Assembly: GCF_040869045.1 (NCBI RefSeq) | Contig: NC_090320.1 | Coordinates: forward strand, 120,041,112 to 120,105,111 | Source: Eurosta solidaginis | Lineage: Eukaryota > Arthropoda > Insecta > Diptera > Tephritidae | Reading direction: 5' to 3' | DNA length: 64,000 nt | In this document: positions 10,381 to 22,086 of the stretch, piece by piece | Layout of the letters: the number at the start of each line of letters is the position of its first letter | How positions within the stretch are numbered: position 1 is the stretch's first letter | Position numbers and translations under genes: made by a program | Notes under the pieces: model-generated | What the model was told of the DNA's origin: nothing | Databases searched by the model: none | Seen by the model: the letters and a program-made list of their open reading frames with translations, nothing else

Positions 10381-10700
10381 GCAGTAAAACTTGAAGCGGT
10401 CTGTACGGTTTATTTAAAACGAACAGAGTTTAAAAAAATTTGTCCCACAGATGGGATTTGAAATCATCCTGAAAAAGTCAAGCATGTATTTTATGAGCAG
10501 ATATGGCAGCTACACAAGAATTTTTAGCCACTTAAAAATTACAAATCCGTGCGTCATGCAGATGCGCGCCTCGTATCGGTTGGGCGGCCTTTCGAAGGTA
10601 AAACCGTTGGGAATTATTATTACACACCTACTTAGAACATAGCCATCGTGAACTTATCGACAATAGCTATTAGCAAATGATCTTTCTCATTATCAAAACT

Positions 10701-12433
10701 AACAAGTAAGGAAGTTTGAGTTCGGTTGGAACCGAGTTCATTTAGTTCGGGTTCTTGACACTAAGTATAGTCACAAACGGGCGTGTTTATTAGCTTTTTT
10801 TTCCACAACATATGAAATTTGGTATTGCATTAATCACATCTTTTGTGCTTTCCAAAATCATACATACATAAAAAGTGGACGTGGTTATCGTACGCTTATA
10901 CTTATTTTAAATAGCTAAAGGAATGAGCGGAAGCAAGAAAGAAACCATTAAATCTGCTCAAGATACGTTGTACGGACGGGCGGACGTACGTTTCATATTT
11001 ATACTCAGCTGAGCTGAGCTCACAGAGCATATTAATTTTGTTCGCATAACGGTACCCCGTAACGACACAAACTAATCGAGATAGATATAGACATCTATAT
11101 ATCAAAATGATCTGGGCGAAAAAACGATAACTTGAGTCCGTAAACACGATAACTTGAGTAAATTTTTAGGTATCTTAATGAAATTTGGTACGTAAGTTCC
11201 TGGACACTTATCTCAGATCGCTATTTAAAATGAAGGAAATCGGACTATAACCACGCCCACTTTTTCGATATAGAAAATTGCGAAAAACCGAAAATATGCG
11301 ATAATTACCAAAGACGGATAAAGCGATGAAACTTGGTAGGTGGGTTGACCTTATGATGCAGAATAGAAAATTAGTAAAATTTTGGACAGTGGGAGTGGCA
11401 CCGGCCACTTTTAAAAGAAGGTAATTTAAAAGTTTTGCAAGCGGTAATTTTGCAGCCGTTGAAGATATCATGATGAAATTTGGCAGGAACATTACTCCCA
11501 TTACTATATATGTTCCTAATAAAAATTAGCAAAATCGGATGACGAACACGGCCACTTAAAAAAAATAATTTTTTAAGTCAAATTTTAACAAAAAATTTTA
11601 TGTCTTTACAGTATATAAGTAAATTATGTCAACATGCAACAAAATACAAAAATTAAAGAAAATTTCAAAATGTGCGTGACTCCACCCTTTTTCATTTAAT
11701 TTGTTTAGAATACTTTTAATGTCATAAGTCGGACAAAAATTTACCAATCCTAGCTTCTATAACGATAACTGTTTTTTGTGAAAATGGGCGAAATCGGTTG
11801 AAGCCACGCCCAGTCGGTCGTTAACACGATAACTTGTGCAAAAATCGATATATCTTTAATAAACTTAGCTCAGGTACTTATCTGAACTTACTTTGTCTTG
11901 GTATTAAAAATGGGCGAAATTCGGCTATGACCACGTCCACTTTCGATATCGAAAATTTCGAAAAATGAAAAAATGCCATAATACTATACCAAATACGAAA
12001 AAAGGGATGAAACTGTTCGTGGTATTACATATATAAATAAATTAGCGGTACCTTACAGATGATGTTCTGAGTCACCCTGATTCACATTTTGGTCAATATC
12101 TCGAAAATGCCTTCACATATACAAGTAATGGCCACTCGTTTTTAAATCCCTCGTTAATACCTTTAATTTGATACCCATATCGTACAAACACATTATAGAG
12201 CCACCCTGGTCCACCTTTATGGCGATCTCGAAAAGGCGTCCACCTTTGGAACTAAGGCCCACTCCCTTTTTAAATACTCTTTAATACCTTTAATTTGATA
12301 CCAATCTCATACAAACACATTCCAGGGTTACCCTAAGCTCATTTTCCTACATGATGATTTTCCGTTAATTGTTCCAAAAAACCTCACCCTTGGTCTACAA
12401 TTTGGTCGATATTTCCCAAACGTATCTCTCACC
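10701..12433. repeat. Dispersed inverted-arm repeat, left copy
   Basis: The copy starts with AACAAGTAAGGAAG followed by a TTCGGTTGGAACCGA palindrome. From about 10993 (TTATACTCAGCTGAG) it carries a long conserved non-coding segment, then from about 12070 two to three monomers of the ~130-bp unit that is amplified at 17.1-18.7 kb, here in the opposite orientation. The segment between is the reverse complement of 18691-19984. The repeated phrases AACACGATAACTTGAG and CCACGCCCAC are typical. No protein is encoded. The architecture (outer palindrome, conserved block, minisatellite) fits either a fold-back element or a Helentron-type non-autonomous element. Confidence 0.7.
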
Positions 12434-12862
12434 AGGGTAGGCACCTTGTCGTTGGTGTGAGGGCTTAGCCGAACTCCATAGCGCCCGACTATGAGGCGGA
12501 GCTGTTTAGGACTGACATCTACGCCGTTTCGCCTCATAGGAGGGCGGCGGGATGTTGGTGACCAAGAACTGCAAACCCCCCAATCCAGGGTGTTATGCGA
12601 ACCGTGCCTGTTGGACGATTTGCAGCCAGGGGATAAATTCGGCTGTATTCGATCGGTGCCTTCCCGATACCGGACCACCTCGGGAAGTATTTATGGCCTT
12701 ACCACAGTAAGGGGCGCTGCTGTGGCGGACGGTTCTTTCCCCGTATATAATACTGGACCGCTGAGCCCGCCTTGTCGGGCGGGGGGTCGTACGACCAAAA
12801 TAAACTACTCGTTACCTGATTGTAATAAGGACGATGATAAGAGAAGGACTGAGTCGCAAGCC

Positions 12863-14016
12863 ATGGACGACAAATACGCATTAAGCGATGCGTCGACTTG
12901 GGAGCGAAAGTAGTGCTGATTGATTGAACTCCGAGTTGGAGAAGCACACAAGTGAAAACGGAGTAGAAGAGTGGAGAAGGGTACGGAGCAGAGGAAGTAA
13001 AAGAGCTCTCTCGCAGTACCGTGCAGCACTAAGAATTATACAACGCCTGGGAGCAGTGGTCGGCCCAACAGAAGTGGAGATCGAGCCTTTGGAATGGGCC
13101 CATGAGACGCTAGAAGTAGGTCGAAGACTTGCTGCGAGAAACCATCGGTTGTGCAACCGGTACCAGGAGGAAGAAGCGTCAAATGGCAGAATGAAGAGGC
13201 AACGTTCGGCGGGAGGCGACAAGCCTGCTTTCAGGAGGCAGAAAGGACCCAGTACTAGAGCCGCGAGGCAGGGCAGTCGCATAGACAAGACAAGTATGCC
13301 CAAAGCTGTAAGACAGATGGGCCCCAATAGCGAGGTAGCAACCACTTCGAAAGCTACGAGTCAGAGGGAAGTTCAAGCTACGGAAGTAGGAGAACACCCA
13401 AAGGGAGATGACGCTAAGACTCCGGCTTTCTAGGAGGTGCTAAAGGGAGTTAACGCTAAGACTCTGGCTTTCTCGGATGTGCCAAAGGGAGATAACACTA
13501 AGACTCCGGTTTTTCCCGATAAGATGAGTGATGTGGCAAAGCAGTCACTGACTGTGGCGCTGGCTGATCGTAGCAGTCCTTTCGGACAAATGACTACTGA
13601 AAAGTGAGAGATATGTGGAAAGGGAGCTTATTAGCTTAATGCTTAAGATGTTGCGGGAACAACCAAGTAAGCCCCTTCCAACCTTTGATTCGGGGGAATG
13701 GTATAATGGTGTGAAGATGATAGCGTGCGACAACATCGCGAGCTTGCGGTGGCTGGAGGAAGTGGTTCCAAACCTTCAAAGGCAAAGCACGAACGCGCGA
13801 TTTGAGGTGGTTCGTAAAGCACAAATCCCCACGGTACCAAAAGTTAAGGTAGGGATACCATGCTTGATGAAGTCGGAGGATACACTGCGACTTCTGCAGA
13901 ATCAGAATCCGAACATACCGACACAGGATTGGAAGGTACTTACTGCATCTCGGCCTACCGAGGAAGGTCAGTTCTACATCTTCCAAATAAACAAGCAGGC
14001 GGAGGATATTTTTTAG
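12863..14016 (+). pseudogene. LINE ORF1 protein with DUF4780-like domain, broken
   Basis: The N-terminal part is basic and hydrophilic (WRRVRSRGSKRALSQYRAA). The C-terminal part (13615-14016) has the DUF4780 pattern: PTFDSGEWYNGVKMIACDN, RWLEEVVPNL, and NPNIPTQDWKVL. DUF4780-type proteins are the presumed RNA-binding ORF1 partners of LOA-like LINEs and would coat the element RNA. A stop just after 12909 and another at 13431, plus frame changes to 13615, make it non-functional. A tandem run of three 42-base units (14 residues around KGDDAKTPAF) lies in the middle. Confidence 0.65.
13400..13525 (+). repeat. Three 42-bp in-frame tandem repeats in ORF1
   Basis: The motif AAAGGGAG..AACGCTAAGAC recurs at 13400, 13442 and 13484, exactly 42 bases apart, so each unit adds 14 residues without changing frame. 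The copies differ at several positions, so the expansion is not recent. Confidence 0.75.
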
Positions 14017-14308
14017 ACGCAGCTTGGCAATATGTCCTTTGGCACTGGCAAGCCCTAACACGCTAGAGGTGGGCGAAGTCGAAAAGGACCTCAAAAGCGT
14101 AAGGGGGAAAAGACAAGTGGAGGTCCCCGACGTCACCACGAAGGTGTTAGAAGAGGACCAACCGCCAAATGGTGATGTGACTCGCACAGAAGAACACCCG
14201 GCACAACAGTCACGAGAGTCTGAAGGGGGCCTCGAATACTCTAAACAAAAGGGCAAGGGGAGGGCGACGACGTCAAGACGAAGGTGCTGGAGGGGGACAA
14301 ACAGCCCA

Positions 14309-17101
14309 ATGGTACTTCGAGTTCTACAGATAAACCTCCAACACAGTAAAGTGGCGTCGAGCGAACTCCTCCTAACCCTTGAGGAGCCGTGGCTCTCATC
14401 GGGAGGAAAGGTTCTGGACTTAGCGCGCGCGGATTTGGCGTTTACTACGCGCAAACGGAAGGACGGGTGCAAGATGTAGTTATGGTAAGGAAACAGCTGC
14501 ATTCATATATGCTGCCTAATTACACCAGTGAGGACCTCGTAGCGGTGCCCGTTGAGCAAAGGAATAACCAGGCATTTATCCTGGCGTCCTGCTACATGGC
14601 CCATGCTGCAGAGGTTCCACCGATGGAGGTCACAAGGCTAGTACAGGAAGAAGGGCGCAAAGGGCGGTTGGTCATAGGCGCAGATGCAAATGTGCACCAC
14701 AATGCGTGGGGAGGAGCAGATACGAACGAGAGAGGCGAATCTCTATTTTGTTACATCCTGCAAACCAGTTTGCAGATAGCCAACCGGAGAAATGTCCCTA
14801 CATACGTTGGTCCAACATTCAGCAATGTTCTGGATATTACATTGAGCTCCGAGCGTGATATATCAACGTATGATTGGATGGTTCTTGTTAGACCATCCTT
14901 CTCCGACCATGCGTATATCAGCTTCAGCATCCCCTTAAAGAGGGTAGAGAAGGGAGGAACCTTTAGAAACCCTAGGTCAACGAACTGGACTAAATTCCAG
15001 AAACATGTAGAAACAAAAATGGGACAACCCAAAGAGGTTGCCAATGTGGAGGAACTGGAGGAGTCGAATGAGTTCCTAACAAGGACGCTTATGACTGCGT
15101 ATAACCAAGCTTGCCCTCTAAGAAGATTCAGAGGAAAAGCAAAGCCGCCATGGTGGAGCAATGAGGTGAGTCTTCTAAGAAGACAGGTAAAAGAAATGTT
15201 TAAGCTCGCAAAGACCGCAGAAAGCGAAGCGTGTCAAGACGAGTACTGGGATCTACTGAGGATCTACAAGCGTGAAATTACCAGGGCGAAGAGAAACTCA
15301 TGGAAAAGTTTCTGTACGGACATGGAGTGCTCCAGCGAAACAGCACGGTTGAAAAAAGTCTTAGCAGGGGGAAACATAGTCCAGGGACTAATAAAGAAAG
15401 AATGGGGAATGGTCACGTAATAGTGAGGAATCTTTTGAGGTGCTTCTCGACACACATTTCCCATCGGGATACGGTTTAAAAGAGCCAGCAGACATCACTC
15501 ACACGGAGCTATTAGTGCCGGGGTTGGTGACCGATACCAAGATAGAATGGGCAGTGAAAACGTTTTCTAAGTTTAAATCGCCGGGCCCAGACGGTATATT
15601 CCCGGCCATGCTACAAGTTTCAAGTGTAGCGGTCGTGGAATGGCTTAAAATAATATTCTCTTATTCTTTATAGAACTGCTCGTGTAGCTTTCCTACCAAA
15701 GGAGGGGAAGATCGCTCACGTGTATCCCAAAGACTATAGACCCATTATTTTAACATCATTTCTGTTCAAAACCTTTGAGAGGCTGATAGATGTGTACATA
15801 AAGTCCAACGTGGATGAAAAGCTGCTCTCCACAACACAGCATGCGTACACCAAAGGCAAGTCGGTAGACACCGCATTGCATAGGGTGGTAATAAGCATAG
15901 AGAAATCCTCGGAATATAAGGAGTATGCTCTAGTAGTCTTCTTAGACATTGCCGGGGCTTTCAATAATGTTGCAAAATGGGCGATTATGGATGGTCTTAA
16001 TTACATTAAAGTACATCCTGCCTTAATCAGATGGATCGGCTGCATGTTAAATTGCAGAAAGATTACACCACAATGAGGATTGCACGAGGCCACGAAATCA
16101 GTGTACAGGGGCACGCCGCAGGGAGGGATGATATCACCTCTGCTGTGGACGCTGGTCATCAACCAACTGCTCAGGCGATTCGATGAGGGACCCGTAAAAC
16201 TTACGGCTTACGCAGATGACGTTGGAATTGTCATAAGTGGAAAGCGCCTTCCAACGATTAGCTCTTTAATGGATCGGGCGCTTCGGGATATTCATACCTG
16301 GGCATCTAATGTCGGGTTGAAAGTCAATGCGGAGAAGCCGGATATGGTCTTGTTTACAAAGAGGTACCAGGTCCCAAATTGGATCAGGCCTAAGTTAGGA
16401 GAGGTGACCTCACAGGAGAAACCTTGTACAGAATATCTAGGAATCATCCTAGATGGATGTCATGGAAGCTCAACGTTGAGGAGGGCGTCAAGAAGGCCTC
16501 AACGGCACTCTATGTATGTAAAAGATAGCTGGGGTGTACGTGGGGCTTTTCGCCCTCTCTTTCTCATTGGGTTAAGCCCTATTCTATACTATGGAGTTCT
16601 TGTTTGGTGGAAAGCCACACAAAAACAACATACCTCAAAAAATTAGAGGGGGTATGCAGACTATCGATGCTTAGCATTACGGGAGCCCTGAAAACAATCC
16701 CGGCGGCTGCACTGTATGCCATTCTGCACATTTCCACCTGTAGACCTAGTAGCAAAGAACAGAGCATTAACAACCGCAATCAGGCTCGGTGCCTCGGTGC
16801 AGCTTGAGCGCCGACCATATGGCCATAGTAGTATAGGGTCATCGATCACAAGATGAACAGACTACCTGATTCCCTATCTGCGCTTCGAGGGAGATTTTAA
16901 GGCCACAGTAGAGGTGGACGGTTGGCGCAAGGGTGCGCAAATGGCGGACGAGGCGATACATGTGTACACAGATTGTTCCAAAGTAGGGGAAGGAGTAGGG
17001 TCTGCGGTATACTGTTCTGATCCGGAAATAAGCTGATCCTACAGGCTGCCGGATTACTGTAGCGTTTTCCAAGCGGAAATATTAGCCGTAACCAAAGCGG
17101 A
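14309..17101 (+). pseudogene. LINE ORF2: endonuclease, reverse transcriptase, RNase H start
   Basis: The endonuclease opens with VLRVLQINLQHSK, later shows VIGADANVHHNAWGG, and ends with FSDHAYISFSI. A basic linker and the KSPGPDGI entry to the RT follow (15.4-15.65 kb). The RT has YPKDYRPIILTSFLFKTFERL, motif A VVFLDIAGAFNNV, motif B RGTPQGGMISPLLW and the catalytic AYADDVGIV, all with aspartates present. RNase H begins with TDCSKVGEGVGSAVY near 16970 and is cut at 17101. The reading frame shifts near 14389 and 15673, has a stop between 15420 and 15440 and another at 16077, and degrades after 16450. The catalytic residues are therefore intact but the frame is not. It would act in the nucleus by target-primed reverse transcription. 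Confidence 0.8.
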
Positions 17102-18690
17102 CGCCTTTTCGAGATATCGCCATAAAGGTGGACCAGAGGTGACTCCAGAATATGTTTGTACGATATGGGTATCAAATGAAAGGTGTTAATGATTATTTTA
17201 AAAGGGCGTGGGCCTTAGTTCTATAGGTGAACGCCTTTTCGAGATATCGCCATAAAGGTGGACCAGGGGTGACTCTAGAATTTGTTTGTACGATATGGGT
17301 ATCAAATGAAAGGTGTTAATGAGTATTTTAAAAGGGAGTGGGCCTTAGTTCTATAGGTGACGCCGTTTCGAGATATCGCCATAAAGGTGTACCAGGGGTG
17401 ACTCTAGAATTTGTTTGTACGATATGGGTATCAAACGAAAGGTGATAATGAGTATTTTAAAAGGGAGTGGGCCTAAGTTCTATAAGTGGCCGCCTTTTCG
17501 AGTTATCGCCATAAAAGTGGGTCAGGGGTGACTCTAGGATTTGTTTGTACGATATGGGTATCAAATGAAAGGTGTTAATGAGTATTTTAAAAGGGAGTGG
17601 TCCTTAGTTCTATAGGTGACGCCGTTTCGAGATATCGCCATAAAGGTGGACCAGGGGTGACTCTATAATGCGTTTGTATAATATGGGTATCAAACGAAAG
17701 GTGTTAATGAGTATTTTAAAACGGAGTGGGCCTTAGTTCTATGGGTGGACGCCTTTTCGAGATATCGCCATAAAGGTGGACCAGTGGTGACTCTAGAATT
17801 TGTTTGTACGATATGGTTATCAAATGAAAGGTGTTAATGAGTATTTTAAAAGGGAGTGGTCCTTAGTTCTATAGGTGACGCCGTTTCGAGATATCGCCAT
17901 AAAGGTGTACCAGGGGTGACTCTAGAATTTGTTTGTACGATATGGGTATCAAACGAAAGGTGATAATGAGTATTTTAAAAGGGAGTGGGCCTAAGTTCTA
18001 TAAGTGGCCGCCTTTTCGAGTTATCGCCATAAAAGTGGGTCAGGGGTGACTCTAGGATTTGTTTGTACGATATGGGTATCAAATGAAAGGTGTTAATGAG
18101 TATTTTAAAAGGGAGTGGTCCTTAGTTCTATAGGTGGACGCCTTTTCGAGATATCGCCATAAACGTGGACCAGGGGTGACTCTATAATGCGTTTGTATAA
18201 TATGGGTATCAAACGAAAGGTGTTAATGAGTATTTTAAAACGGAGTGGGCCTTAGTTCTATGGGTGGACGCCTTTTCGAGATATCGCCATAAAGGTGGAC
18301 CAGTGGTGACTCTAGAATTTGTTTGTACGATATGGTTATCAAATGAAAGGTGTTAATGAGTATTTTAAAAGGGAGTGGTCCTTAGTTCTATAGGTGACGC
18401 CGTTTCGAGATATCGCCATAAAGGTGTACCAGGGGTGACTTTAGAATTTGTTTGTACGATATGGGTATCAAACGAAAGGTGATAATGAGTATTTTAAAAG
18501 GGAGTGGGCCTTAGTTCTATAGGTGGACGCCTTTTCGAGATATCGCCATAAAGGGGTGACTCTATAATGTGTTTGTACGATATAGGTATCAAATTGAAGG
18601 TATTAATGAGGGTTTTAAAAGGGAGTGTATATGTGAAGGCGTTTTCGAGATATCGACCAAAATGTGGACCAGGGTGACCCAGAACATCAT
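17102..18690 (+). repeat. Tandem array of ~130-bp units with 4-unit higher-order repeat
   Basis: Unit starts (CGCC.TTTCGAG) fall at 17102, 17232, 17361, 17491, 17620, 17750, 17879, 18009, 18139, 18269, 18398 and 18528, spaced 129 or 130 bases. Diagnostic variants recur every four units: GTGTACCAGG with GGTGATAATG at 17361, 17879 and 18398; GTTATCGCC with AAAGTGGGTCAGG at 17491 and 18009; ATAATGCGTTTGTATAATATG at 17620 and 18139; CCAGTGGTGAC with ATATGGTTATC at 17750 and 18269. The higher-order period is therefore 518-519 bases. The last unit is degenerate and merges into the arm sequence. No coding capacity. Confidence 0.9.
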
Positions 18691-19984
18691 CTGTCGGGTA
18701 CCGCTAATTTATTTATATATATATAATACCACGAACAGTATTCCTTCCAAGATTCCAAGGGCTTTTGATTTCGCCCTGCAGAACTTTTTCATTTTCTTCT
18801 ACTTAATATGGTAGGTATCACACCCATTTTACAAAGTTTTTTTCTAAAGTTATATTTTGCGTCAATAGACCAATCCAATTACCATGTTTCATCGCTTTTT
18901 TCGTATTTGGTATATAATTATGGCATTTTTTTCATTTTTCGTAATTTTCGATATCGAAAAAGTGGGCGTGGTCATAGTCGGATTTTGGCCTTTTTTTACA
19001 CCAATACAAAGTGAGTTCAGATAAGTACGTGAACTGAGTTTAGTAAAGATATATCGATTTTTGCTCAAGTTATCGTGTTAACGGCCGAGCGGAAGGACAG
19101 ACGGTCGACTGTGTATAAAAACTCTGCGTGGCTTCAACCGATTTCGCCCTTTTTCACAGAAAACAGTTATCGTCCTAGAATCTAAGCCTCTACCAAATTT
19201 CACAAGGATTGGTCTTATGGCATTAAAAGCATCCTAGACAAATTAAATGAAAAAGAGCGGAGCCACGCCCATTTTGAAATTTTCTTTTATTTTTGTATTT
19301 TGTTGCACCATATCATTACTGGAGTTGAATGTTGACATAATTTACTTATATACTGTAAAGATATAATTTTTTCTTTTAAAATTTGACTTTAAGAAAATTT
19401 TTTTTAAAAAAGTTCTCCGATTTTGCTAATTTTTATTAAGCATACATATAGTAATAAGCGTAACGTTCCTGCCAAATTTCATCATGATATCTTCAACGAC
19501 TGCCAAATTACAGCTTGCAAAACTTCTAAATTACCTTCATTTAAAAGTGCGCGGTGCCACGCCCATTGTCCAAAATTTTACGAATTTTCTATTCTGCGTC
19601 ATAAGTTTAACTCACCTACCAAGTTTCATCGCTTTATCCGTATTTGGTAATGAATTATCGCACTTTTTCGATTTTTCGAAAATTTCGATATTGAAAATGT
19701 GGGCGTGGTTATAGTTCGATATCGTTCATTTTAAATAGCGATCTGAGATGAGTGTCCAGGAACCTACATATCAAATTTAATCAAGATACCTCAAAATTTA
19801 CTCAAGTTATCGTGTTAACGGGCGGACGTACGGACATGGATCAATCAAATTTTTTTTCTCGATACTGATGATTTTGATATATGGAAGTCTATATCTATCT
19901 CGATTCCTTTATACCTGTACAACCAACCGTTATCCAGTCAAAGTTAATATACTCTGTGAGCTCTACTCAACTGAGTATAAAAAG
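18691..19984 (-). repeat. Dispersed inverted-arm repeat, right copy
   Basis: This is the reverse complement of the arm at 10993-12070, base for base similar through the GGGTACCGCTAATTTATTTA junction, the two CTCAAGTTATCGTGTTAACG phrases and the final GAGCTCTACTCAACTGAG at 19951-19974. Together with the array it interrupts the LOA-like LINE, which resumes at about 19985. Confidence 0.75.
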
Positions 19985-20381
19985 AGATGGCTGTAGACTC
20001 ATGGCGGGTATTCTGACTGGACACTGCCTTCTGGCGTCACATGCCTTTAAATTAGGGATGGTCTGTGATAGCAGATGTAGGAAGTGCGGGTTGGAGGAGG
20101 AAACGATCAAGCAAGTTCCGTGCTCGTGCCCTGCACTTGCCAGGCTAAGACTCCAGCTATTAAGAGTAATAGAGCTGTCAGATCTGGAAGCAGCAAGTGG
20201 CTTAAGCCCTAGGAAGCTTCTAGTATTTGCCAAGAGGACGGAGTTATTTTATAACATAGGTCCTGGTTTTTGATAGGGTTTTTCAGTTTGGTCGTTAAAA
20301 CAAACTTCTGGTAACACTATGGACTGAATCAGTTTATGTGAGGTCCTCATGGACCGGCCAGTTCAACCTAACCTAACCTCC
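19985..20381 (+). pseudogene. LOA-like LINE C-terminal zinc segment and 3' end
   Basis: The frame 19985-20272 has GILTGHCLLASHAFKLGM, then CRKCGLEEETI and CSCPALARLRLQ, the CCHC-like tail after RNase H in LOA/R1-type ORF2 proteins. The rest is 3' UTR ending in CCGGCCAGTTCAACCTAACC. Copies of the same tail occur on the minus strand at 33173-33380 and 39780-40290. Confidence 0.75.
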
Positions 20382-20508
20382 GAAACGTATGTAATATGGA
20401 ATTAAAAAACAATTATAAACTATGTACGAAACTCTACGAAACCAACGCAGCTAAACTCAGCTGAGTATGTAATGTTCGGTTACACCCGAACTTAGCCTTC
20501 CTTACTTT
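20382..20508. repeat. Terminal piece of the dispersed repeat
   Basis: The end reads CTCAGCTGAGTATGTAATG then GTTCGGTTACACCCGAAC and finishes with CCTTCCTTAC. On the complement this is GTAAGG..GGGTGTAACCGAAC, matching the outer end of the left copy at 10701 in inverted orientation. Confidence 0.6.
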
Positions 20509-21422
20509 TTTTTATTTATTTATTCAACGTCGACGCAAATACAAAGCGGTCGACTAATAATAGTAATATAAAAGATGTGCATGTAATTACAAAGTCATCA
20601 TTAAAATGAAAACTAATTATTCAAAATTAGATACAAAGGAAATTAATATGTTGTACAAATTCGACATCGCATTGCATAAGAAAAATAAAATTTAAATATC
20701 AGACTAAACCTAAGAGTATAATAGCAATATGTAAAGCGGCAAACGGACATTCAGAGCTAATGCAGAGTTATACGAATCATTGTAACGTGAGCACCATTGC
20801 CGCAGTGATTATTTCTGGCAAAATTTTGCAAAATTTTGTCAAGTATTCTTGATTGAAAAGAAAACGGTGAACAACAATTTGTTTGGTAAATTAAAGAAAA
20901 TTTTTATACAAAAAGAAGAAAAACTTACTCAGTATAACATTGAAATCTTCTTCAATTTAAAGAAGTTTTTTTAAGAAATGTTTCCTCAGTTAAGGTAAGT
21001 GTTCTTTCTGAGTGCAATATGTTTACAATAACTCTATTTGAGATCTTTAGTATCTTTGTATCTACTGTATCCAAACGATGGCCCTAGTTAAAGATAAGTT
21101 CATCAATGACGGCCACGTATTGAACTCAGCAGGAGGTTAAATGTAGGCACCCCAAAAACTCTCGAAAGCTCAACACTGAAAAATCTAGCTTTTAAAATAA
21201 TTATATTTACGTTTGAAGAACACAGTAACATTAAAAAAGAATGGGGTATAACTATAGTGCAAATATTATTGTTTAGTAAATAGCTAAAAGAAAGCACTTG
21301 TGCTTTTTAATATAAATTACGTTACTGTGTAAAAAAAGATAGAAACTAGTTTTATCAATACAAAGATATTCCAGCTTGTAAAATAATAAATAAATAAATG
21401 TAAGGCGCGATTACCTCAAGGT
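20509..21422. other. Unassigned sequence
   Basis: No open frame or recognised repeat. The first ~200 bases (TTTATTTATTTATTC onward) look like the tail of an unidentified retroelement. The remainder is AT-rich. Confidence 0.4.
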
Positions 21423-21865
21423 TGTAAGTTGAATAATTCTGTAAATATACTAGCGTACTTGGCAGACTTGTTTGCCTACAGCTGATAAGAGAGACTCGCT
21501 ACTCCAATTCACTATCAATACCATTATCTTTCACTTTATCTTCCATTTTTTCTTCTTATTATTGCCCATCCCTTATTCCAATTATCTCCTTCCCACTCTC
21601 AAACTCATTCTCACTCTCAGTCCTAGTCCCACCCAATCACCAGCGTTGGATACGATTTCGGGTATATAGGGGGGTTTTCCCTCTTCACTCAAGAATAAAA
21701 CACTACACTTCCTTTAAAATTCACACACCGGTAGTTTTATTTGATGTTAACCATATAAACTAATATAACAAATTCACTATGAAAATTTCTTTATATATAT
21801 AAATAAATTTTTCTTATATTTTAAATCACTCAAGAATATTCCGCAAAAATGGTATCGACAGCCGG
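21423..21865 (+). repeat. Possible LTR with primer-binding-like site
   Basis: A pyrimidine-rich stretch from TGTAAGTTGAAT leads to a TATA-like GGGTATATAGGGG at 21660-21672 and an AATAAA at 21693. At about 21851 a TGGTATCGACAGCCGG sequence, TGG as in primer-binding sites, follows. The pattern suggests a plus-strand LTR with U3, R and U5, but the exact 3' edge, tRNA match and any matching LTR are not established. It does not obviously belong to the minus-strand Pao element next to it. Confidence 0.3.
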
Positions 21866-21954
21866 ACGCTAGTTAGCGAACTTTTCTCAGTTTCCTGGAC
21901 CGATAGGAGTCAGGAAACTCTTTAATGTCTATATGTATTTGTGTAGAAATATTA

Positions 21955-22080
21955 ATATTTAGGTAAGGTAAGTAAATTCATTGTTTACGGGTAGTTCATT
22001 AAGGTAAGTATTTTAACAAATTTGCGGGGTATTTCATTAGGTAAGTATTTCAGATAAAGGTAAGTATATTAGCAAACGTA
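21955..22080 (+). repeat. Short direct repeats GGTAAGTA-type
   Basis: The phrase AGGTAAGTA recurs at about 21967, 21999, 22040 and 22059, often followed by a TT(A/C)-rich tail and a GGG.A.TTCATTA phrase. This is a degenerate local tandem repeat of roughly 20-40 bases. Confidence 0.55.
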
Positions 22081-22086
22081 AATATT

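Larger units (their letters stand above)
12434..20381 (+). mobile_element. LOA-like non-LTR retrotransposon, interrupted
   Basis: A nearly full-length LINE lies inside the dispersed repeat. Its GC-rich 5' region (AGGGTAGGCACC onwards) is followed by ORF1 (12863-14016), ORF2 with endonuclease, RT and RNase H (14309-17101), and a C-terminal Cys-rich tail (19985-20272). The 3' end is a CCTAA-type tail at about 20370-20381. Between 17101 and 19985 about 2.9 kb of foreign minisatellite and arm sequence sits where the RNase H domain should continue, and part of the LINE is missing there. The LOA-group placement rests on the order endonuclease, RT, RNase H and on a DUF4780-like ORF1. Confidence 0.75.

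Noticed and set aside
13636..14502. A 288-residue minus-strand ORF
   Set aside because: It is antisense to the LINE ORF1/ORF2 boundary. The plus-strand frames there have DUF4780-like and endonuclease motifs, while the antisense peptide has none.
17102..18690. Regularly spaced repeats suggestive of a CRISPR array
   Set aside because: Whole 130-bp units repeat with no unique spacers, and the context is eukaryotic with transposons; it is a minisatellite.
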